The notes under the pieces were generated by a model that worked only from the letters and a program-made list of their open reading frames with translations, was not told the origin of the DNA and did not search any database. This document shows positions 43,905-55,377 of a DNA stretch of 64,000 nt, piece after piece. The position numbers and the translations under genes were made by a program. Location of the stretch: positions 393,813,632 through 393,877,631 of the forward strand of contig CM060900.1 of assembly GCA_030762935.1 (NCBI GenBank). The letters run 5' to 3'. Every line of letters begins with the position of its first letter. Position 1 is the first letter of the stretch. The stretch comes from Hymenopus coronatus. Taxonomy: Eukaryota > Arthropoda > Insecta > Mantodea > Hymenopodidae.

Positions 43905-46440
43905 AGTAGTTATGATACGACAGATCTGGACAAGGGGCTAATGCGTATACATGTGGAAGGTAGGGAATTCAAGGAGGGGCGAGATACTAGCGAAAGAGCA
44001 GGACTAAGGCTAATGCGTATACATGAGGAAGATAGGGAATTCATGGAGGAGTGAGACCCTAGGGAGAGAGCAGGATAAGGGCTAATGCGTATACTTGAGG
44101 AAGATAGGGAATTCATTGAGAAGTGAGACCCTACCGAGAGAGCAGGACCAGAGCTAATGCGTATACATGAGGAAGATAGGGAATTTAAGGAGTAGTGAGA
44201 CCCTAGCGAGAGAGCAGGATAAGGGCTAATGCGTATACATGAGGAAGATAGGGAATTCATTGAGAAGTGAGACCCTACCGAGAGAGCAGGACCAGAGCTA
44301 ATGCGTATACATGAGGAAGATAGGGAATTTAAGGAGTAGTGAGACCCTAGCGAGAGAGCAGGATAAGGGCTAATGCGTATACATGAGGAAGATAGGGAAT
44401 TTAAGGAGTAGTGAGACCCTAGCGAGAGAGCCGGACTAATTCTAATGCGTATACATGGAGAAGATAGGGAAATCAAAAAGTCGTGCTAGGAGGAGGAGGG
44501 GGTTTCTAACCGAGACCCAGAGATGCATTGTTCAACCCTTTATGACCCTTATAAGGTTTTTGTTTTCAGATGTTTTTATTTTGTTTCCAGTATTTGGACA
44601 TGTTTGAACGATTTTTGTATTATGGATAATGTTTGAGAACTTTTTAACATTATTTTACTGTGGTTTTTGTTTTGCTTTCTATTGCTTTTTAAAAACAGTT
44701 TAACACGTTTTGGGACACGATTTTTCGGTGATTATTGTGCTTCCGCACACCTGTTCAGTATTTTTAAGATTATTTTAGTGTTGATGCAGTTGTTAGATTG
44801 CTTTTAATAGCACTTTATATCATGTGGAGGGTGTATAGGCCTCTAGAACAGTTAGTTTCAGGATATCCATAAGATATTTTAGCACTTTCTCCAGCGACAT
44901 AAAATTATTTCCAGTTATGCTCAGTCATTTTTGAGGATTGCTATTCAGAGGGTATGTTTAGGACTCCGGGCTAGATAGCTAGTGTATTAATCAGGCATTT
45001 CATTTCTTTTCTAGTCACTTCGAGCCATTTTGTGGGGAAATAGAGCTCCAAAACGACATTTTAACTCTTTTCAGAAGTTTCCGCTATATATGTTATAGTA
45101 ATGCCCTCAGGTATTATTTATACCAACCCCCCAGGATTATATTAGTGGGTTCCCTTTTAAGGACTTGGTAATAGCGGTCAAGGAATACTAATGACATTTA
45201 ACTAACTTTAAGAGTATATTTGGACGATAGCCCTTTTCTTGAAATCTTGTGACCCCTTTTCCTACTTTTCATGGTAATTGGTCACACTTTATGTCGTTTC
45301 TGCAACCATTTTCTTCGTTTCTGAAGTAAGTTCTGCAATCGTTTCAGTATTCTGACATTATTGCTAGATTTATACCATTTCCAGTTCCTGGGTGGTTTAC
45401 CTAATCTGTAGACACATATACGTCATTACAGTATTATCACATTTATTCTCTGGTTTGTACCCTTTTATAAATAATTATGCATTCTATTTCAGTATTTTAA
45501 CAGTACTTTAGTCGTCATATTGTATTTTTTTGCAAACTTCTACATTTTCAGATAAATCTGTAAATCGAGGGGATATGTTTGCATTGTTTCCAGTCTTCCT
45601 TAGGTTGAAGCCCTAACATAACCTCAACTCTTCGTTTCTTCAACTGTTTTTGTCTCGTCTTTTTTGCTTAACGTCTCTTTTCGAGGCCAACACTAGAAGA
45701 ATGATTTAAACATTTGCTGTCGAAGTCCATGCGGTATAATGAACAAACTGTTTCCTTATATATTTATTCGTCTTTGGTTGTTTTTACAGTATCTTTTCTT
45801 TTGAACACATTTTTTTCTCTCTGAGCTAACACTAGAATAATACCCGCCCTCCCAACTCTCAACCTCTTCTTGTTCTTGTTGCTGTTTCTTCTTCTTGTTG
45901 CTACTGCTAAAGCCTTAGGTATATTTATTGAGGTGTCAGCATTTTCAGCTTTTTATATTTAAATTTATTTTTTATATAAAGACAATTAGCATTAGAGGTG
46001 AGGCGACTCTCCTCTTTTACTCGGGCTTGAGATCGACATAGAGAGTTGCTCTAAAGCAGAGTTTCCACCTTCCCTCATTCTTATTAATCTATTGTTGTAG
46101 GTCATTGGCTAGCCTCATGGGAGTGTTTGTAGTTTAAGCTTCAATTTCTCCTACCACGTTACCATTGATGAGTAATGTGTGTAACGTTCGCTCATGTTTT
46201 GTTCGCAACTTTGTAATGTTCATAAGCATATGTTGATTCTTTATCATCAGCAATCACTCCCTTATCATCATAAGGCGACTGAGCGATTTTGCTGACTTTT
46301 ACACTCGAAACGTCATGCTATTGATACATGATCAGGTTCATTGGAATTCATATTGTTTAATAATTTTTATGACAATTTACATAGTTTATCAAATGAGATG
46401 TACTGCCTACTAGCACTTCGTTTTATGCCCTTAAACTTTT
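43905..46440 (+). repeat. Left terminal inverted repeat, non-coding part
   Basis: After the 72-bp array come about 2 kb of AT-rich DNA whose reverse complement matches 57,770-59,990. Examples: GAGGTGAGGCGACTCTCCTC pairs with the complement of GAGGAGAGTCGCCTAACCTC, and GCGACTGAGCGATTTTGCTG pairs with CAGCAAAATCGCTCTGTCGC after one gap. Divergence is visible but modest. No gene was recognised inside. Confidence 0.85.
43937..44480 (+). repeat. Left terminal 72-bp tandem array
   Basis: GCTAATGCGTATAC starts at 43,937, 44,009, 44,081, 44,153, 44,225, 44,297, 44,369 and 44,441 (with small variations), a strict 72-bp period of about 7.5 units. Since 72 is 24 codons, a false 188-codon minus-strand ORF with a 24-residue periodicity results. 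The same unit, inverted, forms the right-end array. Terminal repeats of this kind may have served replication or packaging; that is inference. Confidence 0.95.
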
Positions 46441-49400
46441 TTATCATTTCTCCATCAATATCGAGAGCATACATCTGAGACCAGTGCGACAAAACGTTGG
46501 ATGATTTTTCCACTAGCTTCAACTTTAAACTTTCCCAACACCTTCTTGTTTTGAGTGGAGTGGCACATATGAATTTCGGGGTAATCCGATAAATCTAGAT
46601 GTTCCAGAAATCGTAGATTATCCGGTATATGTCAGCTGTTGTAACTGGATGAATAAAGGTGTCAGTATCCTTGTACATAAGCTTCAGCTTTTCAGTCCCA
46701 TAATACGGTAATACCACAACATATTGGTAGGAGTACATGAAAGGTTTTGATATATCCAGCGCGCTCTTTCCAATGTATATTGCCTTGTTGAATGTAATCT
46801 GTCACGATGCCATATGAATAACTGTCAGCTTAGGCCCATAAATGCTTCTATTGATGAATGCAGGCTTAACAACAAGTTTTTCCAATGTTTTCTTGTTTGT
46901 CAAAAGACGCATTTCCATTCGATTTCTTATATTCTGTACAGTTTTTCTAAACATAGCATTATTGAACAGTTTATAAATATCTTTTTAAAAGTAATTTCTC
47001 GTCTGTTGTCGCAGCTTGTTATTAATCGCATGTGAGGTTTTTAACCAACTCGATTGTCGAAATTGTAACACATGAAGAATTTCTTTAGTCGTGGACCATG
47101 TGAGTGCGCATGTTTTAATTGCCATGTAATGTAAAACATACCTCTTTCTGCATCTATGATGCGCAATTAGCTGCTTTGCACTTGCTTTATCAGGTTTCAG
47201 ACACTCGCGCAGAAACGGCATATCATTATGAAGATCATGGAGAAACCAACACAAAACCTCCATAATATAGTGGATGCTGCTTAGGCCAGCCATATTGGTT
47301 ATTTGCATCTTCGTATGTAATAAATTGAGCTTGTTTACCAGGTTCGAACTTCTCCACGTAGGTATTACTAGCTTCAGCATACCGGTGAGAAACCTGGCAT
47401 AATCCTCCTCTTATGCCAATCTCTATCATTACAAGTTGGTCACAATCCATATTTAATTCTAGCTAAATTCCGGTATACAGAAGCATAGCATCCTAGGTAA
47501 GCCCTGGAGATGTAAAGTAATGAGCATGTTCATCTTTCCGCCTGCGGTGCCATTAGTAGTTAAAGCGGGCGTTAAACACTATCAAAAAAAAAAAATGTTC
47601 ATCTTTATGCGTTTTCAAGGTTTGCTCTCAGAAGGCTTCAAATACATTGGCGAGAAGAAGTACATCAGAGTTTAAGTAGAGATCACTGTATTCTCCCAGA
47701 TTTCGTACACTAAACTGCTCCCATACATTTTTAGTGTGTTCACAGTCTTGATAATTGATTTCTTCCTCATATAACTTATTGCAGAACGTTTCCTTTGGAG
47801 GCCAGCATGTTTCTTTCAAAACTTACCTAGAGCTGATGTAATCATAGGGGAATACTCCTTTACGAGCCATCGAACCAAACTTCTCTCCAAAGTATTTATA
47901 CGTCTGGAAACGATGTTATGGTTTTTGTTAGCTTATCCAAACTTGAAAAGGGGAAGCAATATGTTAGCACTAACCGCATGTCTTTAACTTGCTTCGGGAG
48001 TGAAATACACTTTTCTTCTGAGCATGGAATCACCTCCAATCTGTCTCTTGTACAACCTAGGTGTTTAACTATGAAATGTGAATAATAGCCGCTTAAGTTG
48101 TGCATGATGGCAGGGATATTGTTAGGTGTTTTGCAAGCTGGATTGCACTTATTATGAAGACTTCCTTGATATTCACCAGTCAAATGATTATGATCCATAA
48201 CCTTCCAGTACACTTCGGTGAATTATTTATTATACAAGTAGGATTTGACAGAAGACGCGAATTCCTCCTGTTGTTCATTAGTTAGTTTAAGAGGTTTAGT
48301 CCTTTTTTTTTTATAGACCGCTAGTCTTCTTTGCAAGAAATGTTAGATAATCCATAAACTTCTCAGCAGCATCATCGCCTCTGAATACTTAAGGCGCAGT
48401 AGGAAGATCAGTCTTTAGTTGCTCTACAGATGACGCTGCTTTAATGTAAACAGCTAAACTAATAGGAGAATGCTTCTGAATTAAACTCGCATGAGTAAAT
48501 AAGACTGAGAATACTTTCAAAATCAGCATAGATAACATACGGGAAATTCAGCATTTTTAAACTGAACGATAGATGTTTATTTGTGGGTATAACTATTTTG
48601 TCGATAGCAAGATGACTGCAGATAGTATCATGTTCCTGCAATTTTTCTATTCTACTTCTTCTATAATGATCATCAAAATGAGCGGAGCAGCGCTTACAGG
48701 TGCACACTTGCCCATCATGTTTTGTCTTTTGTTCTAGAATAAGCTTCTTAAAGTTCTTGATGTATATATACATATATATATGGTGATTCCTACCATTTCC
48801 ATCGCTCAGCAGAAGAAGATCGCGATGACCTAGCAGTTCTTGTTCCACAAACTTTATTGGACATCCAAACACGTTGATAGATATACTGTTTTTCTTCTCG
48901 AACACAGGAGTTTCAGCCAATGGCGTAGGAAATGTGATACACGAGAAGTTGTATTTACGTTCAAGTTCCTTGTGTTTGCTGATCCGTTGAGGATCCTTTT
49001 GAATGAATTTTGCAAGGATATCGCATAAAACATTTATCATCGCGACAGTTCTGAGGGTTGACACAAACTGTGTTCCTTTCTATAGATGCAGGTAAAGGTA
49101 TATAACTGCTTCCGCGCAGTGGGTTACATTTGTTAATTTGAAGGCGTACCCCGTCCACAGGAAGCAGAGCACAATTGCTTCCTCTAAGTTGTGATTCCTC
49201 CATTTCAGCAGTCAGTTTCTCGAACTTAGCCTCTAGTAAAACGTATAAATCAGTTTCTAGAAACCTAATTATTGGTTTTGAAGGTCTTACCAGCAGCTTC
49301 TCCAGTACTATTTACAAATTGACACTCAACTAGAAGATTAATCTTCACAGTTTTAATTATGGAGAGCTCTTTTTCAACAGATTGTATAATCCTGTGTTTA

Positions 49401-49700
49401 GCTTCCTGCAGCTAAGTTTTCATGTTATTGCTAGAATTACATCGGATGAAGTAAGATTTCAGACATCCTTCGGACGCTGTTTCCTACTCTTTAATATTGC
49501 ATTCATTCACCATTATAGCCAATAGCTGATGGCTGGTAAGCTCGGCTTTTGTTTTCTTTACGTACACAACTGCACCGCAACGCTCTTCATGACGACTTCC
49601 ATTGTAACTGTAGTCGAAGGTGTTTACATTTAAAGAGTTGACCACAGGTCATTTTATGTCCCCTCTTGTTATAGCTCTTCAAAAAGCTTTTCCCACGCTT
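46440..49700 (-). pseudogene. Family B DNA polymerase pseudogene, left arm
   Basis: Read from about 49,700 down to 46,440. N-terminal blocks include NLLVECQFVNSTGEAAGKTF near 49,300 and NPLRGSSYIPLPASIE near 49,100. Then come cysteine-rich CTCKRC (about 48,690) and FPYVIYADFESIL (about 48,510), an exonuclease-like D-E block. Next are DHNHLTGEYQGSLHNKCN (about 48,180), YEDANNQYGWP (about 47,310, polymerase motif A region) and YKDTDTFI at about 46,655-46,675 (motif C). The end resembles KKVLGKFKDE. This layout is typical of protein-primed polymerases of Polintons and relatives. It carries multiple frameshifts, a TA-rich microsatellite near 48,760 and a small SINE insertion. Confidence 0.85.
47538..47594 (+). 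mobile_element. 57-bp 5'-truncated SINE insertion with target duplication
   Basis: The insert is only the 3' module of SINE family 1 (CCGCCTGCGGTGCCATTAGT, then GGGCGTTAAACACTATC) plus a poly(A) tail. It is flanked by the perfect 12-bp duplication ATGTTCATCTTT at 47,526-47,537 and 47,595-47,606. It sits inside the left polymerase pseudogene, so it is younger than that gene's arrival. It shows that the SINE 3' end alone marks the primed part. Confidence 0.9.
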
Positions 49701-49843
49701 AATACAGCTTTAGTTAGAAGGAGTTTGGAGAGTGGACTAAATGTAGTTTGTTGCATATCTCTAATGTATTAAATTCTTAAAAATGAGATTAAATTGTAAG
49801 TGCTTTTTGGCCTTCACACTTTCTTCTCGCTATTGACAGCTAG

Positions 49844-51180
49844 TTTTTTTTTTTTTTGTTAGTGGTGGGGGAAAACTCACTGACGCCCTAATTTCAGGCC
49901 AGTCTGGGAGCGTAACACTCTTCGCACAGGACTCGCACCAGTGCGGCACTACCCACGAAAAATCCTCATCGGAAGTAGGAGGCCCAGTACCGCATTAAGC
50001 ACCTGTGTATTTCTGGCGGATTATGAATGCTGCCTGCACTTGCAAGTAATGAATGAATTGCCAGGAGACAAACATGACTTGCGCTCTGAGAGCCCCCTGG
50101 AGAAGTGGCTGGTGAAAATGATAGGGAGTTAATGGTGATGATTTTTGTAGTTACTGGTGATGCTTCTTGAGGTAGGTTAGGTCACCGCGGAGCTGATGCC
50201 TGTAGAGTTCCTGGGGTGTCTTAGATTGATGTTGTAGTGGTGCTTCAGCTATCTGAACCAGCGGTTCAGAGTCGCTGTGGTGCATGGGCGGCCGTCCCGA
50301 CGTCGTCTTCAGGAGGGCCTTCAGCTCCTCCCTGATGATGATCCCGATGTCTGTGTAGAGCGTAGTGAACTGCTGTCGTAGACTTGGGAGTTGCTGAAGT
50401 TCGGTTTGTTGTTCCTACAAGCGGTCCTCCAGGTGAGTCAGTTTGTTCCTCAGCGTCAGAACCTCCACGCGGAGGTCCTGAATGGCCTCATTTAGACCCT
50501 GGAGTTCCTGTAGAAGATCGTCGGTTTGAAGTATGGATGGTGTAGGTGTTGGTGTCTGCGCTGTCTGTGTTGTTGCTGGAGTTGGTTCTTACCGGGCTGG
50601 CTGCGGGGGTGGTTCCCCATCCGTGGATAGGCGGGACACGTGCCATGCCCGGTGTAGTTTCTTGTGCTATGGCAGGAGGCACAAAACCGGCGTCTGTGGC
50701 GGAGGTCATGCCCCGTGCACTCGGCGGTGTAGGCTGCGGTTCCACATTACTGGCACCGGGGCGGCGAAAAACATTCTTCTAGGCTATGCCCAATAGCTCA
50801 GGAGTGGCTTTAACAAGGGCAACATTTAGGCCAAAGCAGCTTCCATGTCGGTGAGGTCTTGAAACTCGATTCAGACGAGCGGTGATAGTTCCAGGTCGCT
50901 GATGATGCGAGTGGCCCTCCAGCAAGAAGGCCATTGCGACTTCGCTGCGTCTGTTAGATGCCGGGTGGAAAGGTTCCTAGGGATCCCTCTAACCACAGCA
51001 CTGAACTGCTGTGGTAGCGACTGCGCGGGCTCCTGCGTTGGCGTCGGCTGCGACGGTGGTGCCTGGACTAGCTCCGGTGAAGGTGTTGCCGAGGCTTCCC
51101 CACTGCAGGAGAGCTGGAAGCTGGAGAAGCAGCGGATCTGCGTTGTGTCTTCTTCTTCGGCATCTCGAAGCCTCTCGAAT
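49844..51180 (-). mobile_element. ORF1-only LINE derivative, copy 1
   Basis: A T14 run at 49,844-49,857 is the poly(A) tail of a minus-strand element. Reading from 51,160, MPKKKTQRRSAASPASSSPA begins an ORF1-like protein. Degenerate CCHC-knuckle residues follow near 50,640-50,780, then a coiled-coil-like tail (LRVEVLTLRNKLTHLEDRL near 50,430). About 300 bases of 3' UTR then lead to the tail. No endonuclease or reverse transcriptase lies between. This resembles half-LINE elements such as HeT-A or HAL1 in layout only. Frameshifts are present. Confidence 0.6.
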
Positions 51181-51990
51181 TTTTTTTTTTTGTTTTTTCG
51201 TTTTTGTTTTTTTTTACCGTGGAGGGGAAAAATGCATTACGCACTCGACCCCCAGCCGAGGTGCAATGGCTGGGAGGATATGCACCCGCGTTAGTAAGAG
51301 AGAGATAAGATGCTACCGCACTATGTGCGGGAGCGGGTAACAGATTTTATCTAGGCTGGCAGCCATGGAACCTGACTGCAGCCTAGGGAATGGAAGTGAT
51401 ACTACAGAGGAGTTAAAATGTGAAAATTGAGGAGAGAAATGGACGTAGAAAACTTACAGAATCAATCGGTTGCCGGAGTGCTCCGCGAATCTCCCAGGCC
51501 AGAAATCCGCTGGCAGTGCGCGCTTATCAGCCTGGACATAAGAAGGAGCGGTGTTTAGCAGCTGGCTTCTGGACTGGAACAGCGCAGCAGAGTAAGCAGC
51601 TTGCTGCAGGAGAATCTGCCGCAGTTGCTGGGTGATGCCGTCGATCCCCGTGGACAGGTTGGCGGCTGTGGTCCGGAGACTAGTAGTTGCTGAGGAGTTT
51701 GACATTTGCAGATCCTATAGCTTCTCTGTGAGGATGCTGCATGTCTCTTCCATGGCAGCTAAACGAGAGCCGACGTTTAGGATATCCGCGTGGAGGTCCT
51801 GAACGGCGTCTGGCGTCGCTGCGTCTGTTGAGGGTGCAGTTGGCGTGTCCTTGGCGACTGGAGTCTACTTTGCTGTTGCTCGGGCTGGAGGTGGTGAAGT
51901 AGTTCTGCTCCGTGGGTAGAGAGGGCACTGGGTTTGCCCGGTGAAAAGTCCTGTGCCACGACATAACAGTCGCAAGTTTGTTTTACAAAG
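51181..51990 (-). mobile_element. ORF1-only LINE derivative, copy 2
   Basis: The A-rich tail of this minus-strand copy occupies about 51,180-51,216 and directly abuts the 5' end of copy 1, head to tail. The ORF1 part starts at a last-knuckle-like segment (GLFTGQTQCPLYP near 51,930). It includes LNVGSRLAAMEETCSILTEK near 51,730-51,780 and ends RFAEHSGNRLIL at about 51,453. The 3' UTR shares short motifs with that of copy 1 but is clearly diverged. It is 5'-truncated and meets the Jockey-like element head to head. Confidence 0.55.
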
Positions 51991-52029
51991 AACGTCAATC
52001 CATGCCCCTGTGCGCCGTGAATTAGAAAA

Positions 52030-52420
52030 CAATGAGCAAGTAAAGAAGGTCTTTGAAGTCAAAAACATTCAGCATGCTTAAATAAAAGTCGAATATCGCA
52101 AGAAATTCACAAACATCCCACAATGCACACGATGCTAGGCTTCGGGCATACCAAAAACTTCTGTTGGCTCACATCTCGATGTGTGAAGTGTCCCTCTAAT
52201 CATCATTTCTCTGAATGCCCAAAAAACAAAGATACTCAGTCCTCCTGCTTGAACTGCGGAGAAGCACATCCGGCAAATTTTAGAGGTACCCGTTGCCCAT
52301 AATAACATCTGCACTGCCAAAGCTAACCCTGGAAAATTTTCCGAAGTTGACACCAAACTCTCTCTCTTCTGCTCCTGAAATTGCTCAGTGGCTACGCTAT
52401 GCTCCTCCAGAAGATGAAAA
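52030..52420 (+). pseudogene. Jockey-like ORF1 fragment with zinc knuckles
   Basis: Combining frames, the residues follow the gag-like pattern of Jockey ORF1. FTNIPQCTRC and FGHTKNFCW lie near 52,105-52,165, then SRCVKCPSNHHFSECPKN near 52,172-52,225, then SCLNCGEAHPANFRG near 52,245-52,290. The CX2CX4HX4C arrangement binds the element RNA. At least one stop and one frameshift are present. Confidence 0.75.
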
Positions 52421-52619
52421 TTACCGGCATTTCAGTCAGCAACAATTTACAAAAAATTCTTCTTCTGCTTCTTCCTCCCCCGATGACACTGGAAACCTTC
52501 TTCAGCCAACTATTAACTTTCTAGCATCATATCTACCAAAAATCAAATCCTTTTTCTTAGAGCTTTTTGCAAGTTCTTTGCCCATGGCCACTAAGTATCA
52601 AGATTATTCATTCTCTCAA

Positions 52620-55320
52620 CTAACTATAATAAATTGGAACGCTAACGGAATCAAAGCCAAAAGGAGGTCTTTCCGGAATTCATCTCAAGATACTACTTCG
52701 CACAAGCTTGCGTCACCGAGACTCACCTAGTACAGCACGAAAAGCTTTCAGTAAGTACCTGGTTATGCAACGTATATGACCGATCACAACGCTCTCGTCG
52801 CCTCAGGTGGAGTAGCCATCTTCATTCGAAAGGACAGACACCACTATTTGGTCTTACTGCCCCAACTAACCAGCATCGAAGCTTGCGAGTTTCAAATAAT
52901 TATGCAAAACTCCTCTAGAACGACAATAATTTCAGCATACAAGCCAACAGGACTCTGTCTTGATGACCAGGACATTAATACTAAATTCTCTGACAGTGCC
53001 GACCCTTCTCGTGCGGCATCTAAATAGTAAGCATGAAACACGGGGATGCGTGTGAAAACTCAAAACGGAAGACGTTTATTAACAGCAGCTGAGCGCAATG
53101 CAGTCAATATCTTAGCCCCACCTGGTCTTACTTTCTTTAGGCAAAATGTAGCACCTGTCATACTAGACATAGCATTTTACACAAATGTATCAGGCATTCC
53201 CACCATGGTTGTTCTACCTGAAACGGACTCCGACCACTCCCCGATATTCTTTGACGATAATCTGATACACTAGAAGACTCAGCATAGGTTTCATAAACTG
53301 GGAAACCTTCCAAAATGTAATTGATAACGAGCTAAAACCTGCGTGCAATCTGAAAACTACACGTGATGCAGAAGCAACAATTCTTGTGTTCACAAAAGTC
53401 ATAACTTCAGCCACAGACAAGTCCATAGCTCTAGCCAGAACTCTGCAAGAAAGAAAATCCTATCATGAAACATTGCCCTCTAGCATCAGATGTCTCTTGA
53501 AAGAAAAACAAAATGCGCCGGATTTGGCAGAAGAACAGAGAAACTTCGCAATTTCATCGTTTGAACCAACGCACAAGAAAAGTAAGAAAACAAGTATATG
53601 AATACGGCATTCCTCTTATCAACGGCACCCCTCCAGCATTTCACCAGAAGAATCATTGTTGTGGAAGGAAACCAAAGGAATATTAAAACAACCCTTATTA
53701 CAAGATAGAAAACACTCCTGAGAAGACGCAACAATTTGAAAATACTCTACAAAGTATCTTCAGCCCAAATTCAGTGATTAACGAACAATTCAACCACGAA
53801 ATTGAACGTTTTCCTGATTCTTATACCACTGTTCCACTCATTGACTTCACCTCACTAAAAGAAATCTTGTTCATAATCCAGCAACTACCAGCAAGGGAAT
53901 TGCCTGGTCATGACTGAATTCCAAATGTTGTAGTAAAACATCTGACTTGCAAAGCACTAGCTATTCTAGCCACACTTTTTAATAATTTTATACGTATGGG
54001 TTACTTTCCAGAATCTGGAAACGCCCAATAATTTTTGTTGTTCATAAGCCTGGAAAAAGCCCCTCAGATCCAAAAATTATCGTCCTAAAATCTGCTACCA
54101 ACTCTGACCAAATTCTGTGAAAAAATATACTGAAGTGTTTAGCAAAATTTCTCCCTTTTAATTCGGTTTTCGTCGCAAACATTCAACCGCACACCAAACT
54201 CTCCGGATTACAAGTAAGTGGCACAAGGCTTCGAGAAGAAGGAACTCACAGCTGCTGCTTTTCTAGACTTCACTCAGACATTTGACAGGGTTTGGCATCA
54301 GAGTGTTCTATATAAATTGTTCATCAACGGCTTCCCAGACTAACTCTATAAAATAATTTCCTCCTTTCTGTCACAACGCACATTCTTAGTCCGCACAGGT
54401 AGTTTCACTCTTCTATCTAAACTATTACAGCAAGAGTTCCTCAAGGATCTATCCTGGAACCAGTTCTGTTCAACCTGTACACCTCTGACATGTCTGCAAC
54501 GCCTATAGCTCAAATCTCGATGTATCTGGACGATACTGCAATTTTCGCAACACATCGCAATATCCACACCGCCAGAAAGCACCTTCAAGAAGCCTTAAAG
54601 TTAGTTATACGCTGGCTCAACAACTGGAGTTTTTCGCTCAACGAGCAAAAATGTGAAGCAAAATCTTTACAATATGCAGACAGAACCACCCACCACCAGT
54701 AATGCTCTCAGCGAAACATATATCCTGGAAAACTAACACAGAAACAGTGAAATATCTGTGTGTTTTCCTGGATCGACGACTCGCATGGAAACCACACATA
54801 AGTAATAAACGCAAACTAGCCCGACCAGGACTGGCAAAGCTCTACCCTCTTCTCAACAAAAGTTCTTCACTAAAACTAAAAAACTGCACACTACTTTACA
54901 GGACTCCATTATGACCAATCCTACTATACGCCTATCCAGTTTGGGGAGGAACCAGTCCTTCCGAAATAAAACGCACCCAGACATTTCAACACAAAATATT
55001 GCGAATATCAACGAATGCACCCTTGTTTGTCAGAAATTGTCAACTACATAGAGAAACTGAAATCAGCATTATTCAGTAGTCAATTTCTTCACAAGCCGAA
55101 CTGTTCTACAACAAGCCTAAAGACGTCTCAGGAGCCGTTCGCTGTTCTCTTGGCAGAAAATCTAGCTATCCAACTCTATCAAGAGTAGCCTACCACTTGA
55201 CCAGTTCTTACAACAAGATCTTCTGTAAGATAAAAACAAAAATGCACTTACATATGAAAGGCACAATGGGCTTACCTCATTTCAATGATACTCAGCATCA
55301 TGCATGTAAATAATGTCTAA
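52620..55320 (+). pseudogene. Jockey-like ORF2: endonuclease and reverse transcriptase
   Basis: Endonuclease blocks: INWNANGIKAKRRSF (52,630), TETHL (52,715), ASGGVAIFIRKD (52,783), ISAYKP (52,930), GHLNSKH for the usual GDLNAKH (53,025) and DSDHSPI (53,230, catalytic SDH intact). Reverse transcriptase: AAFLDFTQTFDRVWH (54,255), VPQGSILEPVLFNLYTSDM (54,430-54,490) and MYLDDTAIFATHRN with the catalytic YLDD (54,521). The C-terminus has KRIQTFQHKILRISTNAP (54,970). Stops and frameshifts run throughout, so it is inactive. The order is the standard Jockey clade layout without RNase H. Confidence 0.85.
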
Positions 55321-55377
55321 AATCAATGATCTGTAGAGAGCATATGTGCTAATCAATCAATAAATCTATAAAAAAAA

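Noticed and set aside
43910..44476. 188-codon minus-strand ORF with 24-residue repeats
   Set aside because: It follows directly from a 72-bp DNA repeat whose length is a multiple of three. It has no start context or non-repeat sequence, and the inverted right-end array yields an equivalent ORF.
43937..44480. Regular repeats suggestive of a CRISPR array
   Set aside because: The whole 72-bp unit is repeated with no unique spacers, and the genome is eukaryotic.
51420..51705. Plus-strand ORFs across the ORF1-only elements
   Set aside because: The coding-like features (coiled coil, knuckle residues, poly(A)) are on the minus strand; the plus-strand frames are shadows.
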